Shown here: positions 36,996 through 45,866 of the stretch, in pieces
How positions within the stretch are numbered: the first letter of the stretch is position 1
Layout of the letters: each line of letters opens with the position of its first letter
DNA from: Pseudoalteromonas sp. N1230-9
GTDB lineage: Bacteria; Pseudomonadota; Gammaproteobacteria; Enterobacterales; Alteromonadaceae
DNA length: 64,000 bases
Reading direction: 5' to 3'
Assembly (NCBI RefSeq): GCF_032716425.1
Contig: NZ_CP090419.1
Coordinates: 2,048,001-2,112,000 of the forward strand
Position numbers and translations under genes: made by a program
The notes under the pieces: model-generated
Databases searched by the model: none
Seen by the model: the letters and a program-made list of their open reading frames with translations, nothing else
Told to the model about the DNA's origin: nothing

Positions 36996-39900
36996 GATCG
37001 GCCTCCTGTGCTAATTCAACAATTGGCGATAACAGCAGCTCGCTCCATTTTATAAACTCTTCTTCACAGTCTTTAAGGCTCTTTATGGTTAAGCGAATGT
37101 ATGGGTTCTCACCTTCACCTATGCCTATATATTGCGGCGCGAATTTATTGTTTGCTTTAACCATGTCTTTATCTGTTTTTATGTACTCGTAACCACTGAC
37201 CGGAAAAAACGCCACTGGACGAGTTAAAAGCGTTTCATAAAGCGAGAACCAATCGTTTAAATACTTGCGGGCATCGTCTTCCGACAAGGGTGAAAAACTA
37301 ATTTGCTTGTCTAAACCAAGAATGAGGGTTTCAACAGGTTGCCCCATTATTTGCGCCGCTAAATGATGCACAAAGCCACGAATTACATCTTTTGCTTTAA
37401 TACTGGCGGTGCGATAAAACACCTGTTTTTGACCATAAATATGATTTAACCAACCTTCTAGTGTGGTATTGGCTATTTTAATATTTACCTCAACGGGTAA
37501 TGCTTCATCACCTTGAATATGCGCTTTCACTTGCCCTGCAAGCGCATCAACTCGGTGCTGCATACTTTCAAACACAAGGTCGCCAACATGGGCTTGTGGT
37601 AACTCACCGCGCTGCATAATTTGCGCTTTGTTAAGCGGTAGCTCTTGAATGCTAGCTTCGAGAATTTCGTCAAGGTAAAAGTAGCGGCGTAATGCATCTA
37701 AACTAAATGGCTCTTCATCTTTAGCGATATCGTTAAATTGCGGTAGGCGTAAACCCAAACTTTGTTGATAAAAGCTCTCGTGCGGTTGGCAAATACTGCG
37801 AATAAACTGAGTTAACTCAACACTGCTTTCTGGCTGTACACTAAGCGCTTGCTGTGGCTCAGGATTAACAGCTTGAGCTGGCATCCACACGGGGTTATAG
37901 CTGTGTAATTGTGTGGCTAACTGTTTGTTTGCTTTTTGCTCGTCATCAGTTTGGCTTTTATTACCTTCTTTGTTAGTGGTCAGATAATAAGCTGGGTTAA
38001 ATGGCTGTAAATGCTGATAATTAATTAGCGCCTCTGGTAGCTTTAAGTGAGTTTCTTTATCAGCAAACTCAAAACTACGGGCTATGTATTCCAAAAGCTC
38101 GCTCACTAAAGTTGAGGGCATTCTTGGTTGGTTATCAAAGCAAGAACGGCCAATATAACTGATGTATAGATTCTCACGGGCACTTAAAATCGCTTCTAAA
38201 AACAGGTAACGGTCATCAAGTTTGCGAGAGCGGTCACCTTTTTGGCGTTTTGAGTAAGGGACTAAGTCAAAACCAATTGGCTGAACGGTACGTGGGTAAT
38301 CTGCATCATTTAAACCTAGCATGCACACCACTTTAAATGGCACCGCACGCATTGGCATCAACGTACAAAAGTTAACTTGCCCCACTAAAAAGCGCTGCCC
38401 TACGCCTTTTTCTTGAATACCTTGTTTTACAAGGTAACTCACAATACGCTGCGAAACGGCTTGTTGGTAATCGCCATTATCATAATGCTTAATCAGTGTA
38501 TCGAGCACTTTTTGCAGTACTAATAAATCCCAGCTTTGTTCACCTTCATCACTGTACACAGCGCTTAATAACTCTTTTAGAATTTCTGCTTTTTCGTTAA
38601 GCGGTGCATCAACTTGCAGCTTGGCTTTATATCGGGCCAGTACATCAATAAATTCAATGAGTTTATTTAAGGTATTCAGTGCCATACCTTCAACTTCATC
38701 GGCACTGTAAATCCCCGCAAACGGCAATTGTTCATCCCGTTGCGCTACACCTAATAACAAACGGTTTAAGCCATGTTGCCAGGTATTTAAATCTATTGCG
38801 GGTAAGCCAAAACTGTCTTTGTGAGCGGCATCTAAGCCCCATTTAACGCCAACGCGTTCAAGCCAAAAACCTATTTGCTCATACTCATGAGCTTCGAGAT
38901 TAAATTTTTCGGCAATTTGCGTGACTTGCAGTAAATCAAGAATGTCAGATACACCAAAGCGTGAGTATGGTAAATCAGCTAAACTGGCAAACGAGCTAAG
39001 CACAGGTTTTTCTTGCTCTATGGCTAAATCGGCTAACGCATAAGGGATAAAGCGTCGCCCCCCTGCACCACCAAACACTGCCTCAATATACGGGCTATAT
39101 GTGCCAACATCCGGCATCATTACAATAATATCTTTCGGTGTTAGTGCTTTATTTTCATTGAATAAATTAAGCAAGTAATCGTGTAGTCGTTCGACTTCAC
39201 GAAGTGGCGTGTGACAATCGCTCAGCACAATACTGGTGTCATCAGTCTGAATCGGCAATTTGCCTTCGTCATTAATAAACCATTCTTTATCAGGCGTTAG
39301 TGATTCACCCTTAAATGCTAATTGGTAAATTTCAGACTGAATTTGCGATAGCAAGCTTTGATCAAACTCATTATCGAATCCGTCAAGCCACTGTGCATCT
39401 AGTTGCAGTAGCTGCTCAAAATAGTCTCGGCCTAATTTGCCCCACGACGAGAGTAACGGGTTACCAATAAAAAAGTACTCGTGATCAGGGTTTTTAGCAT
39501 TGTCTTCAAATGCTTGTAACTGCGGGCGTTTGGCATATTTAGCAGCAATCTTGGCTGCTGTTTTTTCATCGAGTATGTCGCCCCAGTAATGCTCACTGGG
39601 GTTGAAGAAAAACAAAAACACCTGCGTTTTTTTTGCAATGGCTTGAAACACTTCAAGCTGGCTGCTCGCAATTGCAGAAATACCAAATAAGCTAATACGC
39701 TCAGGTAATTGGCTTGCGTCCATTTTTTCAAGGGCTGCAAGCAGTTTGTCTTGCATGTTAGCTCGGTGATATTGGCTTTGCCCAAGTTCTTTACTGTGCG
39801 CCACCAGCTTGCGCCAAAGATCCGGTTGCCATGGCGCAATGCCTACATCAACATCATCAAGTTCATCGATGCCCTGCTCCCAAGTGGCAATCCAATTAGG

Positions 39901-40326
39901 GCGATACATTAAGTATTGGTCATAAACGTCGGCAATTTTCTCGCACAAGGCAAAGGTTTTTTGCCCTTCACTGTCACCATCTAAATAGGTTTTGAGTGGT
40001 AAATACAGCGGCTCATCAATGCAGTTTGGTAAAATCGCAAACAGCTTCCAAGCAAGGTTAGCTTTGTTATACGGAGATTCACTGGGTACATCAGGCAATA
40101 ATTGTTGGTAAAGCTGCCAAATAAAACTCGAAGGCAGCGGAAAATCGACCTGAGCGGCAATCCCTAAGTGTTCACTTAAACCTATTTTTAGCCACTGCGA
40201 CATACCCGGTGACTGCACGAGCACAATTTCTTTTTTAAAGGGACTTGTTAACGGATTAACTTTAAGAAGAGCGTGAAACCGCGCTTGCAGTGCTTCCATG
40301 CGATTTGATTGAATTATATTCAGCAC
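36982..40326 (-). CDS. recC: Exodeoxyribonuclease V subunit gamma (RecC)
   Basis: 1114-residue RecC subunit, which holds RecB and RecD together and recognises Chi. Family markers: ALLKVNPLTSPFKKEIVLVQ and SPGMSQWLK at the N terminus, VMMPDVGTYSPYIEAVFG, and MRAVPFKVVCMLGLNDADYPR. Translation starts at GTG (40326) with AAGGA about 10 bases upstream; the first possible ATG is inside the conserved region. It is first gene of the recC-recB-recD-GNAT unit; unlike E. coli there is no ptrA between recC and recB. Confidence 0.95.
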   Translation of the reverse strand: MLNIIQSNRMEALQARFHALLKVNPLTSPFKKEIVLVQSPGMSQWLKIGLSEHLGIAAQVDFPLPSSFIWQLYQQLLPDVPSESPYNKANLAWKLFAILPNCIDEPLYLPLKTYLDGDSEGQKTFALCEKIADVYDQYLMYRPNWIATWEQGIDELDDVDVGIAPWQPDLWRKLVAHSKELGQSQYHRANMQDKLLAALEKMDASQLPERISLFGISAIASSQLEVFQAIAKKTQVFLFFFNPSEHYWGDILDEKTAAKIAAKYAKRPQLQAFEDNAKNPDHEYFFIGNPLLSSWGKLGRDYFEQLLQLDAQWLDGFDNEFDQSLLSQIQSEIYQLAFKGESLTPDKEWFINDEGKLPIQTDDTSIVLSDCHTPLREVERLHDYLLNLFNENKALTPKDIIVMMPDVGTYSPYIEAVFGGAGGRRFIPYALADLAIEQEKPVLSSFASLADLPYSRFGVSDILDLLQVTQIAEKFNLEAHEYEQIGFWLERVGVKWGLDAAHKDSFGLPAIDLNTWQHGLNRLLLGVAQRDEQLPFAGIYSADEVEGMALNTLNKLIEFIDVLARYKAKLQVDAPLNEKAEILKELLSAVYSDEGEQSWDLLVLQKVLDTLIKHYDNGDYQQAVSQRIVSYLVKQGIQEKGVGQRFLVGQVNFCTLMPMRAVPFKVVCMLGLNDADYPRTVQPIGFDLVPYSKRQKGDRSRKLDDRYLFLEAILSARENLYISYIGRSCFDNQPRMPSTLVSELLEYIARSFEFADKETHLKLPEALINYQHLQPFNPAYYLTTNKEGNKSQTDDEQKANKQLATQLHSYNPVWMPAQAVNPEPQQALSVQPESSVELTQFIRSICQPHESFYQQSLGLRLPQFNDIAKDEEPFSLDALRRYFYLDEILEASIQELPLNKAQIMQRGELPQAHVGDLVFESMQHRVDALAGQVKAHIQGDEALPVEVNIKIANTTLEGWLNHIYGQKQVFYRTASIKAKDVIRGFVHHLAAQIMGQPVETLILGLDKQISFSPLSEDDARKYLNDWFSLYETLLTRPVAFFPVSGYEYIKTDKDMVKANNKFAPQYIGIGEGENPYIRLTIKSLKDCEEEFIKWSELLLSPIVELAQEADHANT

Positions 40327-40401
40327 TTTACACTGTCCTTGCCTGAAACTAACTAATTGACACAGTGTAAGATATTTTAATTAGATGGGATAGGTATAAG
40401 C

Positions 40402-40427
40402 GTCACCTAAGCGAATACTTAGGTGAC
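40402..40427. terminator. Hairpin between the alkene reductase gene and recC
   Basis: Perfect 10-bp stem GTCACCTAAG / CTTAGGTGAC with loop CGAATA. It lies about 20 bases beyond the minus-strand alkene reductase stop and 75 bases upstream of recC. Neither flank has a T-run, so it may be a weak terminator or a regulatory dyad for recC. Confidence 0.4.
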
Positions 40428-40447
40428 AATTTAAGCTGCCTATGAAA

Positions 40448-41491
40448 TTAAATTAGTTCTGCCAGCATTTCGTCGCTGTATGGTGTTAACGCTTCACCAT
40501 TTTTAACTTTACTAATGTAATCTGGGTTCGCAATGAATGGGCGGCCAATCGCAATTAAATCAAATTGATCATTCTCAATTGACTCTTTTGCTGATTCAAA
40601 CGTGTAACTACCCACTCCCACTAAGGTGCCTTTATACGCACTACGTAAGTATTCAGACGTCGTTTTGTCTTCTAAGCTTGCAAAACGCATGCTGTCGTCA
40701 AAAATACCGCCATGAAGATAAGCTAGATGGCGACTTTCAAGAGCCGCTAATAAATAATCGAACACGGCTTTATCACGGTTGTCTTCATCCATATTAAAGT
40801 ATGCACCAGGTGATAAGCGTAACGCTGTTTTATCTGCACCAATTGCAGCAATGACAGCATCGACGACTTCAAGAGCAAAACGTGACATATTTTCTGGTGT
40901 TTGACCGTACTGGTCTTCACGTTGGTTGGCAGCAAAATGTAAAAATTGATCAATCAAGTAACCATTAGCACCATGAATTTCCACCCCATCAAAACCTGCT
41001 TCAATAGCGTTTTCGGCCGCTTTTGCGTAATCAGTAATTAAACCTTGGATATCTTCAATGGTTGCAGCCTTTGGCGTAACATAAGTAAGTTCACGCATAC
41101 GAGGAACAGTCCCTTCAACACCGATTGCTGATGGTGCCAGTACATCCCCACCAAAAAAGTGTGGATGGGCAACACGGCCTACATGCCAAAGCTGAGCAAA
41201 CATCTTGCCGCCTTTCGCGTGCACCGCATCGGTGACTTTTTTCCAGCCCTGAATCTGTTCACTGGTAAACAGACCTGGTGTATTTGGGTAACCTTGCGCA
41301 TCTGGGCGAATAATGGTTGCTTCGCTAATAATTAAGCCCGCATCGGCACGGCGGGCATAATAATCAACCATCGCTTGGGTAGGTACTAGGTTATCGTCAC
41401 TCATACAACGTGTAAGTGGTGCCATTAGTACGCGGTTTTGCAGCTCAATGCTGTCATTTAGTTTAAATGGAGAAAGTAAATCGGTTGTCAT
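40448..41491 (-). CDS. Old yellow enzyme family alkene reductase (NemA-like)
   Basis: 347-residue FMN-dependent ene-reductase: N-terminal LSPFKLNDSIELQNRVLMAPLTRC, active-site region EIHGANGYLIDQFLHFAANQR, RLSPGAYFN and C-terminal DLIAIGRPFIANPD. It reduces activated C=C bonds and nitro compounds with NADPH, usually as electrophile defence. I chose the ATG at 41491 (AAGGAT nine bases upstream; conserved N terminus follows). It is divergent from a tetR gene; a long dyad (41500-41529) overlaps its leader and ribosome site, so repression by that TetR is very likely, as for nemRA. Confidence 0.93.
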   Translation of the reverse strand: MTTDLLSPFKLNDSIELQNRVLMAPLTRCMSDDNLVPTQAMVDYYARRADAGLIISEATIIRPDAQGYPNTPGLFTSEQIQGWKKVTDAVHAKGGKMFAQLWHVGRVAHPHFFGGDVLAPSAIGVEGTVPRMRELTYVTPKAATIEDIQGLITDYAKAAENAIEAGFDGVEIHGANGYLIDQFLHFAANQREDQYGQTPENMSRFALEVVDAVIAAIGADKTALRLSPGAYFNMDEDNRDKAVFDYLLAALESRHLAYLHGGIFDDSMRFASLEDKTTSEYLRSAYKGTLVGVGSYTFESAKESIENDQFDLIAIGRPFIANPDYISKVKNGEALTPYSDEMLAELI

Positions 41492-41499
41492 GGTTTTAT

Positions 41500-41529
41500 C
41501 CTTATCTTGAACATACATTCAAGATAAGG
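41500..41529. promoter_or_regulatory. TetR operator 1: 30-bp perfect inverted repeat
   Basis: Arms CCTTATCTTGAA / TTCAAGATAAGG (12 bp, perfect) around CATACA. It covers the leader just upstream of the alkene reductase ATG, including its ribosome site. It shares the core TTGAA-N6-TTCAA with a second site at 41558-41573. Confidence 0.75.
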
Positions 41530-41557
41530 GCGAAGCAAGCATACTTCAAGGTTTATT

Positions 41558-41586
41558 TTGAATAATCGTTCAAGATTACGTAAACT
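41558..41586 (+). promoter_or_regulatory. tetR promoter with overlapping TetR operator 2
   Basis: Plus-strand -35 TTGAAT (41558-41563), 17-bp spacer, -10 TAAACT (41581-41586). The -35 is part of the dyad TTGAA-TAATCG-TTCAA (41558-41573), the same core as operator 1, predicting autorepression of tetR. Confidence 0.6.
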
Positions 41587-41613
41587 TCACCCAATAAGCA
41601 CCGAGGAACCCAA

Positions 41614-42195
41614 ATGAGAACTGCTGAATTTGATACTGAATTTGTACTACGCCAAGCCATGCATGCCTTTATGCAACATGGTTATGCCAAGACGAGTATG
41701 CAAAAGTTAAAGGAAGTGACTCATCTTCATCCGGGTTCTATTTACGCGGCTTATGGCAATAAAAAAGGCCTATTTTTAGCAGCCACCGAGCAATATCAAA
41801 AAGACAGAAACCAACAATTTACAGCGCTTTTCAATGACCAACAACCTATTTTATCGACCCTCAAACATTACTTAACTGTGATTGTCGATGAATGTATTGA
41901 AGGTGAAGTTGCTAAAGTGTGTTTGCTTACCAAGAGTATTTCTGAAGTTGAAGGCAACGATCCACAAATTTGCAGTGTACTGCGTGGTAACTTAAATGCT
42001 TACGAAAATACTCTTGCCGAGCAACTGCAAAAGGCGCTGGATAATAACGAATTTACAACGAGTAAAACGCCACAGCAACTAGCGCGCTTTTTAGTAATGG
42101 GCATATACGGCATTCGTACCTATGCGCTAACAAATCAAGATTCTAAGGCTCTGCAGCAACTTGCTGATGATCTATTCGTTGCATTAATAAATTAA
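41614..42195 (+). CDS. TetR-family transcriptional repressor
   Basis: 193-residue TetR regulator. N-terminal helix-turn-helix AFMQHGYAKTSMQKLKEVTHLHPGSIYAAYGNKKGLFLAA; the all-helical C-terminal ligand domain belongs to the AcrR/NemR-like type with a Cys (EVAKVCLLTKS) placed where electrophile-sensing regulators of this kind carry a reactive Cys. The partner is the divergent alkene reductase gene. GAGGAA precedes the ATG. Redox or electrophile sensing is inference from context and the Cys. Confidence 0.92.
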   Translation: MRTAEFDTEFVLRQAMHAFMQHGYAKTSMQKLKEVTHLHPGSIYAAYGNKKGLFLAATEQYQKDRNQQFTALFNDQQPILSTLKHYLTVIVDECIEGEVAKVCLLTKSISEVEGNDPQICSVLRGNLNAYENTLAEQLQKALDNNEFTTSKTPQQLARFLVMGIYGIRTYALTNQDSKALQQLADDLFVALIN

Positions 42196-42280
42196 TTTAC
42201 CTAATAACTTTACTTGTCATATTTATTTATCACCTTATGATTAAGGTGTAGCTGTGTATAACTAAAAGAGTGAGCCTGTC

Positions 42281-42679
42281 ATGAATAATGCAACTGCTAA
42301 ACGTGTTGAAACTGAGTTTGATACTATTCTCGCTTTAGGCGCTAAAAAACGACTCGCTTATATGTTTGAAACGGTTCAAGAGTTCAAACAAGTGTGGATC
42401 CTCAATGATGAACATGGCTGCGTCATGCTCTCAAATGAAGACGACGACTGCGTACCTGTATGGCCTAGCCGCGAATTTGCACAAAGCTGGGCAACCGGTG
42501 AATGGCAAGATTGCACGCCAAAAGCCATACCAATAAAAGACTGGTTAAGCCGCTGGACACCTGGCCTTGAACAAGACGACTTACTCATTGCCGTGTTTCC
42601 AACTGATGAAGATGACGGCACAATTTTATTCCCCGATGAGTTTGACTCACAACTGAGAATGCCAAAAAGACGATTTTAA
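42281..42679 (+). CDS. DUF2750 family protein
   Basis: 132-residue soluble protein. The pattern VWILNDEHGCVMLSNEDDDCVPVWPSREFAQSWA matches DUF2750, small cytoplasmic proteins of unknown function with a conserved Trp-Pro-x-x-x-x-A-x-x-W core. The C-terminal part is acidic and ends RMPKRRF. It is downstream of tetR by 85 bases but has its own GAGTGAG-like ribosome site. It ends at a short hairpin. Confidence 0.85.
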   Translation: MNNATAKRVETEFDTILALGAKKRLAYMFETVQEFKQVWILNDEHGCVMLSNEDDDCVPVWPSREFAQSWATGEWQDCTPKAIPIKDWLSRWTPGLEQDDLLIAVFPTDEDDGTILFPDEFDSQLRMPKRRF

Positions 42680-42684
42680 ATTAT

Positions 42685-42706
42685 GGGAGCTTTAAGCTCC
42701 CTTATT
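42685..42706 (+). terminator. Short hairpin terminator after the DUF2750 gene
   Basis: Stem GGGAGC / GCTCCC with loop TTTAA (42685-42701), followed by TTATTT. It lies between convergent genes and abuts the AraC stop codon. Confidence 0.6.
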
Positions 42707-43590
42707 TATGCAGTTTGCTGTAAACGCAGTGCCGAAATATCTTTTATGGGTGGTTTGCCAAAAAAGCGTGTGTACTCGCGACTAAATTGCGATGCGCTTT
42801 CATAACCTACTTTAAGCGCCGCAGAACCTACATCAATGCGTTCATTGAGCATAATTTGCCTTGCCGCCTGCAGTCGTAAGTTTTTTACATACTGTAACGG
42901 GCTCATTTTAACAACATCCCGAAAGTGCAGCCTAAATGTTGAAGGACTCATGTGCGCATCACGGGCTAAATCATCAATCGAAAATTGGCTACTGAAGTTT
43001 TCTTTCAACCAACATAAGGTCTTGGCTATTTTTTGATGAGCTGAACCAGACATCACAATTTGCCTTAAATAAGGGCTATGCGGGCTATTTAACAAGCGCA
43101 ATATAATTTCTTTTTTGATCAGTGGCGCTAAATTAGCTTTTAGCAATGGCTCATTGTCGAGTTTGATAAGTCTCAGCAAAGCATCAAGCAAACCGTTATC
43201 AGTATCAACTACCGACATGGCTTGGTGTTTAGGGAACTTGTCTTGCCCTGCGAATTCCATTTCAGCGACAATGTGACTTATTTCATGTGCATCTAAGCGT
43301 AGATACAAGCCATAAAATGGCTGCTCTTTACTGGCACGCGTTATTTGTGAAGCTACGGGCACATCGACCGATGTCACCAATGATTGGCCATCCGTATAAT
43401 CATAACTGTGCTCGCTAAGCACAACACGTTTTGAGCCTTGTAAGCTAATGCCCAAACCTAATTGATATACGCAGGCCATGGGTAACGACACTTCACTACG
43501 TCTGTAAACGAGTAACTCAGGAATCGTTGTTTCAAAATTACCATCTTCAAGTGCAATCGCTTTTACTGCTTCAATTAATGCCTGACGCAT
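42706..43590 (-). CDS. AraC-family regulator with AraC_N (PF06719-type) sensor domain
   Basis: 294-residue regulator. The N-terminal cupin-like sensor of the AraC_N type (TTIPELLVYRRSEVSLPMACVYQLGLGISLQGSKR) is followed by the C-terminal double helix-turn-helix (FSIDDLARDAHMSPSTFRLHFRDVVKMSPLQYVKNLRLQAAR and SAALKVGYESASQFSREYTRFFG). Regulators of this subfamily usually control adjacent oxidoreductase or dehydrogenase genes. Here the divergent neighbour is the disrupted carboxymuconolactone decarboxylase-like gene, with a 7-bp dyad at 43745-43765 between them. Confidence 0.92.
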   Translation of the reverse strand: MRQALIEAVKAIALEDGNFETTIPELLVYRRSEVSLPMACVYQLGLGISLQGSKRVVLSEHSYDYTDGQSLVTSVDVPVASQITRASKEQPFYGLYLRLDAHEISHIVAEMEFAGQDKFPKHQAMSVVDTDNGLLDALLRLIKLDNEPLLKANLAPLIKKEIILRLLNSPHSPYLRQIVMSGSAHQKIAKTLCWLKENFSSQFSIDDLARDAHMSPSTFRLHFRDVVKMSPLQYVKNLRLQAARQIMLNERIDVGSAALKVGYESASQFSREYTRFFGKPPIKDISALRLQQTA

Positions 43591-43744
43591 CTAGCCTACC
43601 TCTTTTAATTACTCATTTAAGTGTATCACCGTAATTTAAGCTTAGGAGTATTTATGATGATGGTTCGTTATTTTAGGCAAAAATTAAATCATTTATAGCA
43701 AGCATAAACATCTGTTATCGATCATAATATATTTTCACATTTTC

Positions 43745-43765
43745 GATTGCATAGTCTTTGCAATC
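43745..43765. promoter_or_regulatory. Inverted repeat GATTGCA-N7-TGCAATC
   Basis: Perfect 7-bp arms 56 bases upstream of the disrupted decarboxylase-like gene and 155 bases from the AraC start, in a position suited to a regulator site for that gene. Confidence 0.35.
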
Positions 43766-43820
43766 AACCACTGCTACAAAACCTCAATATATTCAATATC
43801 TAAAAATCAAAAGAGAAATT

Positions 43821-44345
43821 ATGAGCCTAAACAACACGAATTTATTTGTGTTTGTCGCGATCGCTGCTTTGGTCACCGTTCATGACAAGCCTTTGTTAAA
43901 ACGAGCATGTCAGCACGCATTGAATGATGGTGTATCAATGCAAGAGTTATGTGATATTTTACCGCATATTAGTGTGTATTCTGGGGTGCCAAAATCACTG
44001 ATGGCGCTAGAGATTTTAAAGTCGCTTGATGATATTCAAGGTTCAAATACGTTACTTATCAAGCGCACAGAGCAGCAACTAAAAACCGCACTCACATTTG
44101 GTCAGCTACCTTTTGGCATCTAGCAGCAAAACAACACCGTATTTGAGCTTGCTTCTTTAGGCGCACTATTTGCGCTAGAGGATGCCAGCAGTTTAGTAAG
44201 CGAGCAACTTAAGCGCTGTGTATTACTTGGTTATAACCGTGAACAACTTGAATTGTTAGTGATAGAACTTGCTAGAAAGGTCAGTAGCAATATTGCCATG
44301 CGTGCTAAATGTAATCTCGAAAAGCACTTTGCTATGCTGGGGTAA
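43821..44345 (+). pseudogene. Carboxymuconolactone decarboxylase-like gene interrupted by an in-frame TAG
   Basis: The frame from ATG 43821 (ribosome site AAGAGAAA) encodes a CMD/AhpD-like protein: RACQHALNDGVSMQELCDIL and ISVYSGVPKSLMALEILKSL are typical of that fold. At 44121 a TAG stops it after 100 residues. The same frame then continues open for 73 more codons (QQNNTVFELASLGALFALED onward, with a second CYSTEINE-containing helix pair) to TAA at 44343-44345, consistent with one ~174-residue gene. TAG is one C-to-T step from CAG. No decarboxylase CxxC is visible. The gene ends two bases before the island's left repeat. Readthrough or a genuine short protein cannot be excluded. Confidence 0.7.
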
Positions 44346-44346
44346 A

Positions 44347-44373
44347 TTTAAGAAATGGCGGTGACGGAGAGAT
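44347..44373 (+). repeat. Island boundary repeat, left copy (att-like)
   Basis: 27 bases identical to 48118-48144. Bases 44356-44373 duplicate the 3' end of tRNA-Ser including the CCA complement. After 44373 the sequence leaves the tRNA (CTTCCGCC instead of TCGAACTC). Confidence 0.85.
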
Positions 44374-44521
44374 CTTCCGCCACAAGCAAAATAGCAACTA
44401 TCCTTTTGAGTGTCGTAATTAACTTAAAATTTTTTAAAAGTTAGTGACTGAGCTTTATGAACAAGTTGAATACTATGCTTTCATACTCTTTATTAACTTA
44501 GTAATTTGCTCTAAACCATCA

Positions 44522-44550
44522 TAAGAAGAAGGAAGCTTTCCTTCTTCTTA
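44522..44550. terminator. 13-bp hairpin at the end of the island membrane-protein gene
   Basis: TAAGAAGAAGGAA / TTCCTTCTTCTTA with loop GCT. It overlaps the stop codon of the minus-strand gene (44548-44550). There is no T-run afterwards on the minus strand, so termination is plausible but not proven. Confidence 0.45.
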
Positions 44551-45543
44551 AACTATTCCAGAAAAAATAATATTCTCAAATTTAGATAATGACTCAGAGT
44601 CTTGTTTCTTTAAACCTGCTGAATAACCAGAGTAGCTTTGAATAAACCTGCACAATGTTTTTCTTAAATCAATTTGTAATAATTGAGATTTAACAGACTT
44701 ATAATTTACGAGTAATATTCTAAAATAATACGTGCAAATTGCGACAAATGATATTGTTGGAACTAATGAAACTAAAAGACCATCTTTAATTGCTGCTATA
44801 TCTTCAATATTTTTTAAAATTACAAATAACTCAGACAAAATAGGCAAAATTATTACGATTGAAAGGATTCTCAACCAACAGAGAATTGAGTCTTTTTCTT
44901 TTGTTTTCTCTACCGCCAAGTCATCAAAACCCTGATATAGCCCGACAAAATTAAAAGCATTTTCGTATTCATCCAAAGAATTTTTTAGCTGATTAACTCG
45001 CTTTTCTTTTTCTGAAATTTCTCTTTCCCACTCTACTTTTAACTTCTCAGCCTTTTCTTGGTTTAGATTAAAATCTTTAATACTAGTAATTGAGTCAGAA
45101 TTTAAAAGGCTTTTGATTATACTAATGGGCATTTCCTTAAGTGCAAAATCAATCTCCAATCGTGCATCTTCTTCGAATTTGTCTAGGTTTGTTAAGATAA
45201 AACGCTTTACACGCTCAAAATTCCTAGACAAATCATTTCTTATAGAGAGATCCATCTCAAATAAAAAGCGAAAACAGTCAGAGCAAATCAAATCTAGTTT
45301 TCTTTTATCAAGCTGCTCATTACTATCTGATAAACTTTTTATAAAGTAACCACCGATCCACCCTATATTAATTTGACAACACAAATCCCATTGTTCAGGG
45401 GTGCTTTCCATTGACCTTAGCACTACTAAAATACAATGGTTTCTCCCTTTCTCATATTCATCTTCTGTTTGAATTGCCTCAACTCTTATCCTAAAAGATT
45501 GCAGGGCTTCTTTTGCTTCGGGCTTAACAAATAAATTTTCCAT
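44548..45543 (-). CDS. Unknown island protein: coiled coil plus two transmembrane helices
   Basis: 331 residues, AT-rich coding with many Lys, Ile and Ser codons unlike the surrounding core genes. The N-terminal 160 residues are soluble and helical, with Cys-rich spots (CSDC). Residues about 165-205 form a coiled coil (LNQEKAEKLKVEWEREISEK and onward). Two transmembrane helices follow (about 225-245 LRILSIVIILPILSELFVIL and 260-282 LVSLVPTISFVAICTYYFRI), then a short cytoplasmic tail. No signal peptide. The layout is reminiscent of DUF6161-type membrane proteins, but I cannot confirm this. It is divergent from the GmrSD-like gene and shares its island, so it may be a partner in defence; that is inference. 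Confidence 0.75.
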   Translation of the reverse strand: MENLFVKPEAKEALQSFRIRVEAIQTEDEYEKGRNHCILVVLRSMESTPEQWDLCCQINIGWIGGYFIKSLSDSNEQLDKRKLDLICSDCFRFLFEMDLSIRNDLSRNFERVKRFILTNLDKFEEDARLEIDFALKEMPISIIKSLLNSDSITSIKDFNLNQEKAEKLKVEWEREISEKEKRVNQLKNSLDEYENAFNFVGLYQGFDDLAVEKTKEKDSILCWLRILSIVIILPILSELFVILKNIEDIAAIKDGLLVSLVPTISFVAICTYYFRILLVNYKSVKSQLLQIDLRKTLCRFIQSYSGYSAGLKKQDSESLSKFENIIFSGIV

Positions 45544-45866
45544 TTTATACCTTTACTAAAATTTTTTTGCGTGGTTCATATTTTTTAAGATATCTTTTTT
45601 CTAATAGGATGAACAACCTAAACTTACAGGGAAAATTAACTAATCTTGTAGACTCTATAGACTGGATATTGATTAAACTTTGTTAACATAAATTGCTAAT
45701 CAACATAGAAATAAGCTACCCACAAAAATAATCTTTTTATAGTTTTTATATAGTTCATTCAAAACTATAAAATTACTTAAGGCCTTACAGGTAGCAAACC
45801 TTACTTTTTTAAATCTAATACGTTAAGATAAGTTCAATAAAAACAAGTTCTTTTAAGTTGAAAAAG
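45544..45866. other. 323-bp AT-rich divergent intergenic region in the island
   Basis: No gene supported. It must contain the promoters of both divergent island genes. A TATAAA element (about 45768-45773) could be the -10 for the GmrSD-like gene, but no convincing -35 is seen. Confidence 0.4.

Noticed and set aside
40402..40427. Hairpin before recC as a clear intrinsic terminator
   Set aside because: Strong stem but no T-run on either strand, so kept only as a low-confidence feature.
44121..44123. TAG as a recoded (pyrrolysine or programmed readthrough) codon
   Set aside because: No recoding machinery or signal is visible, and this is not a lineage known for pyrrolysine; a simple nonsense mutation is more likely.
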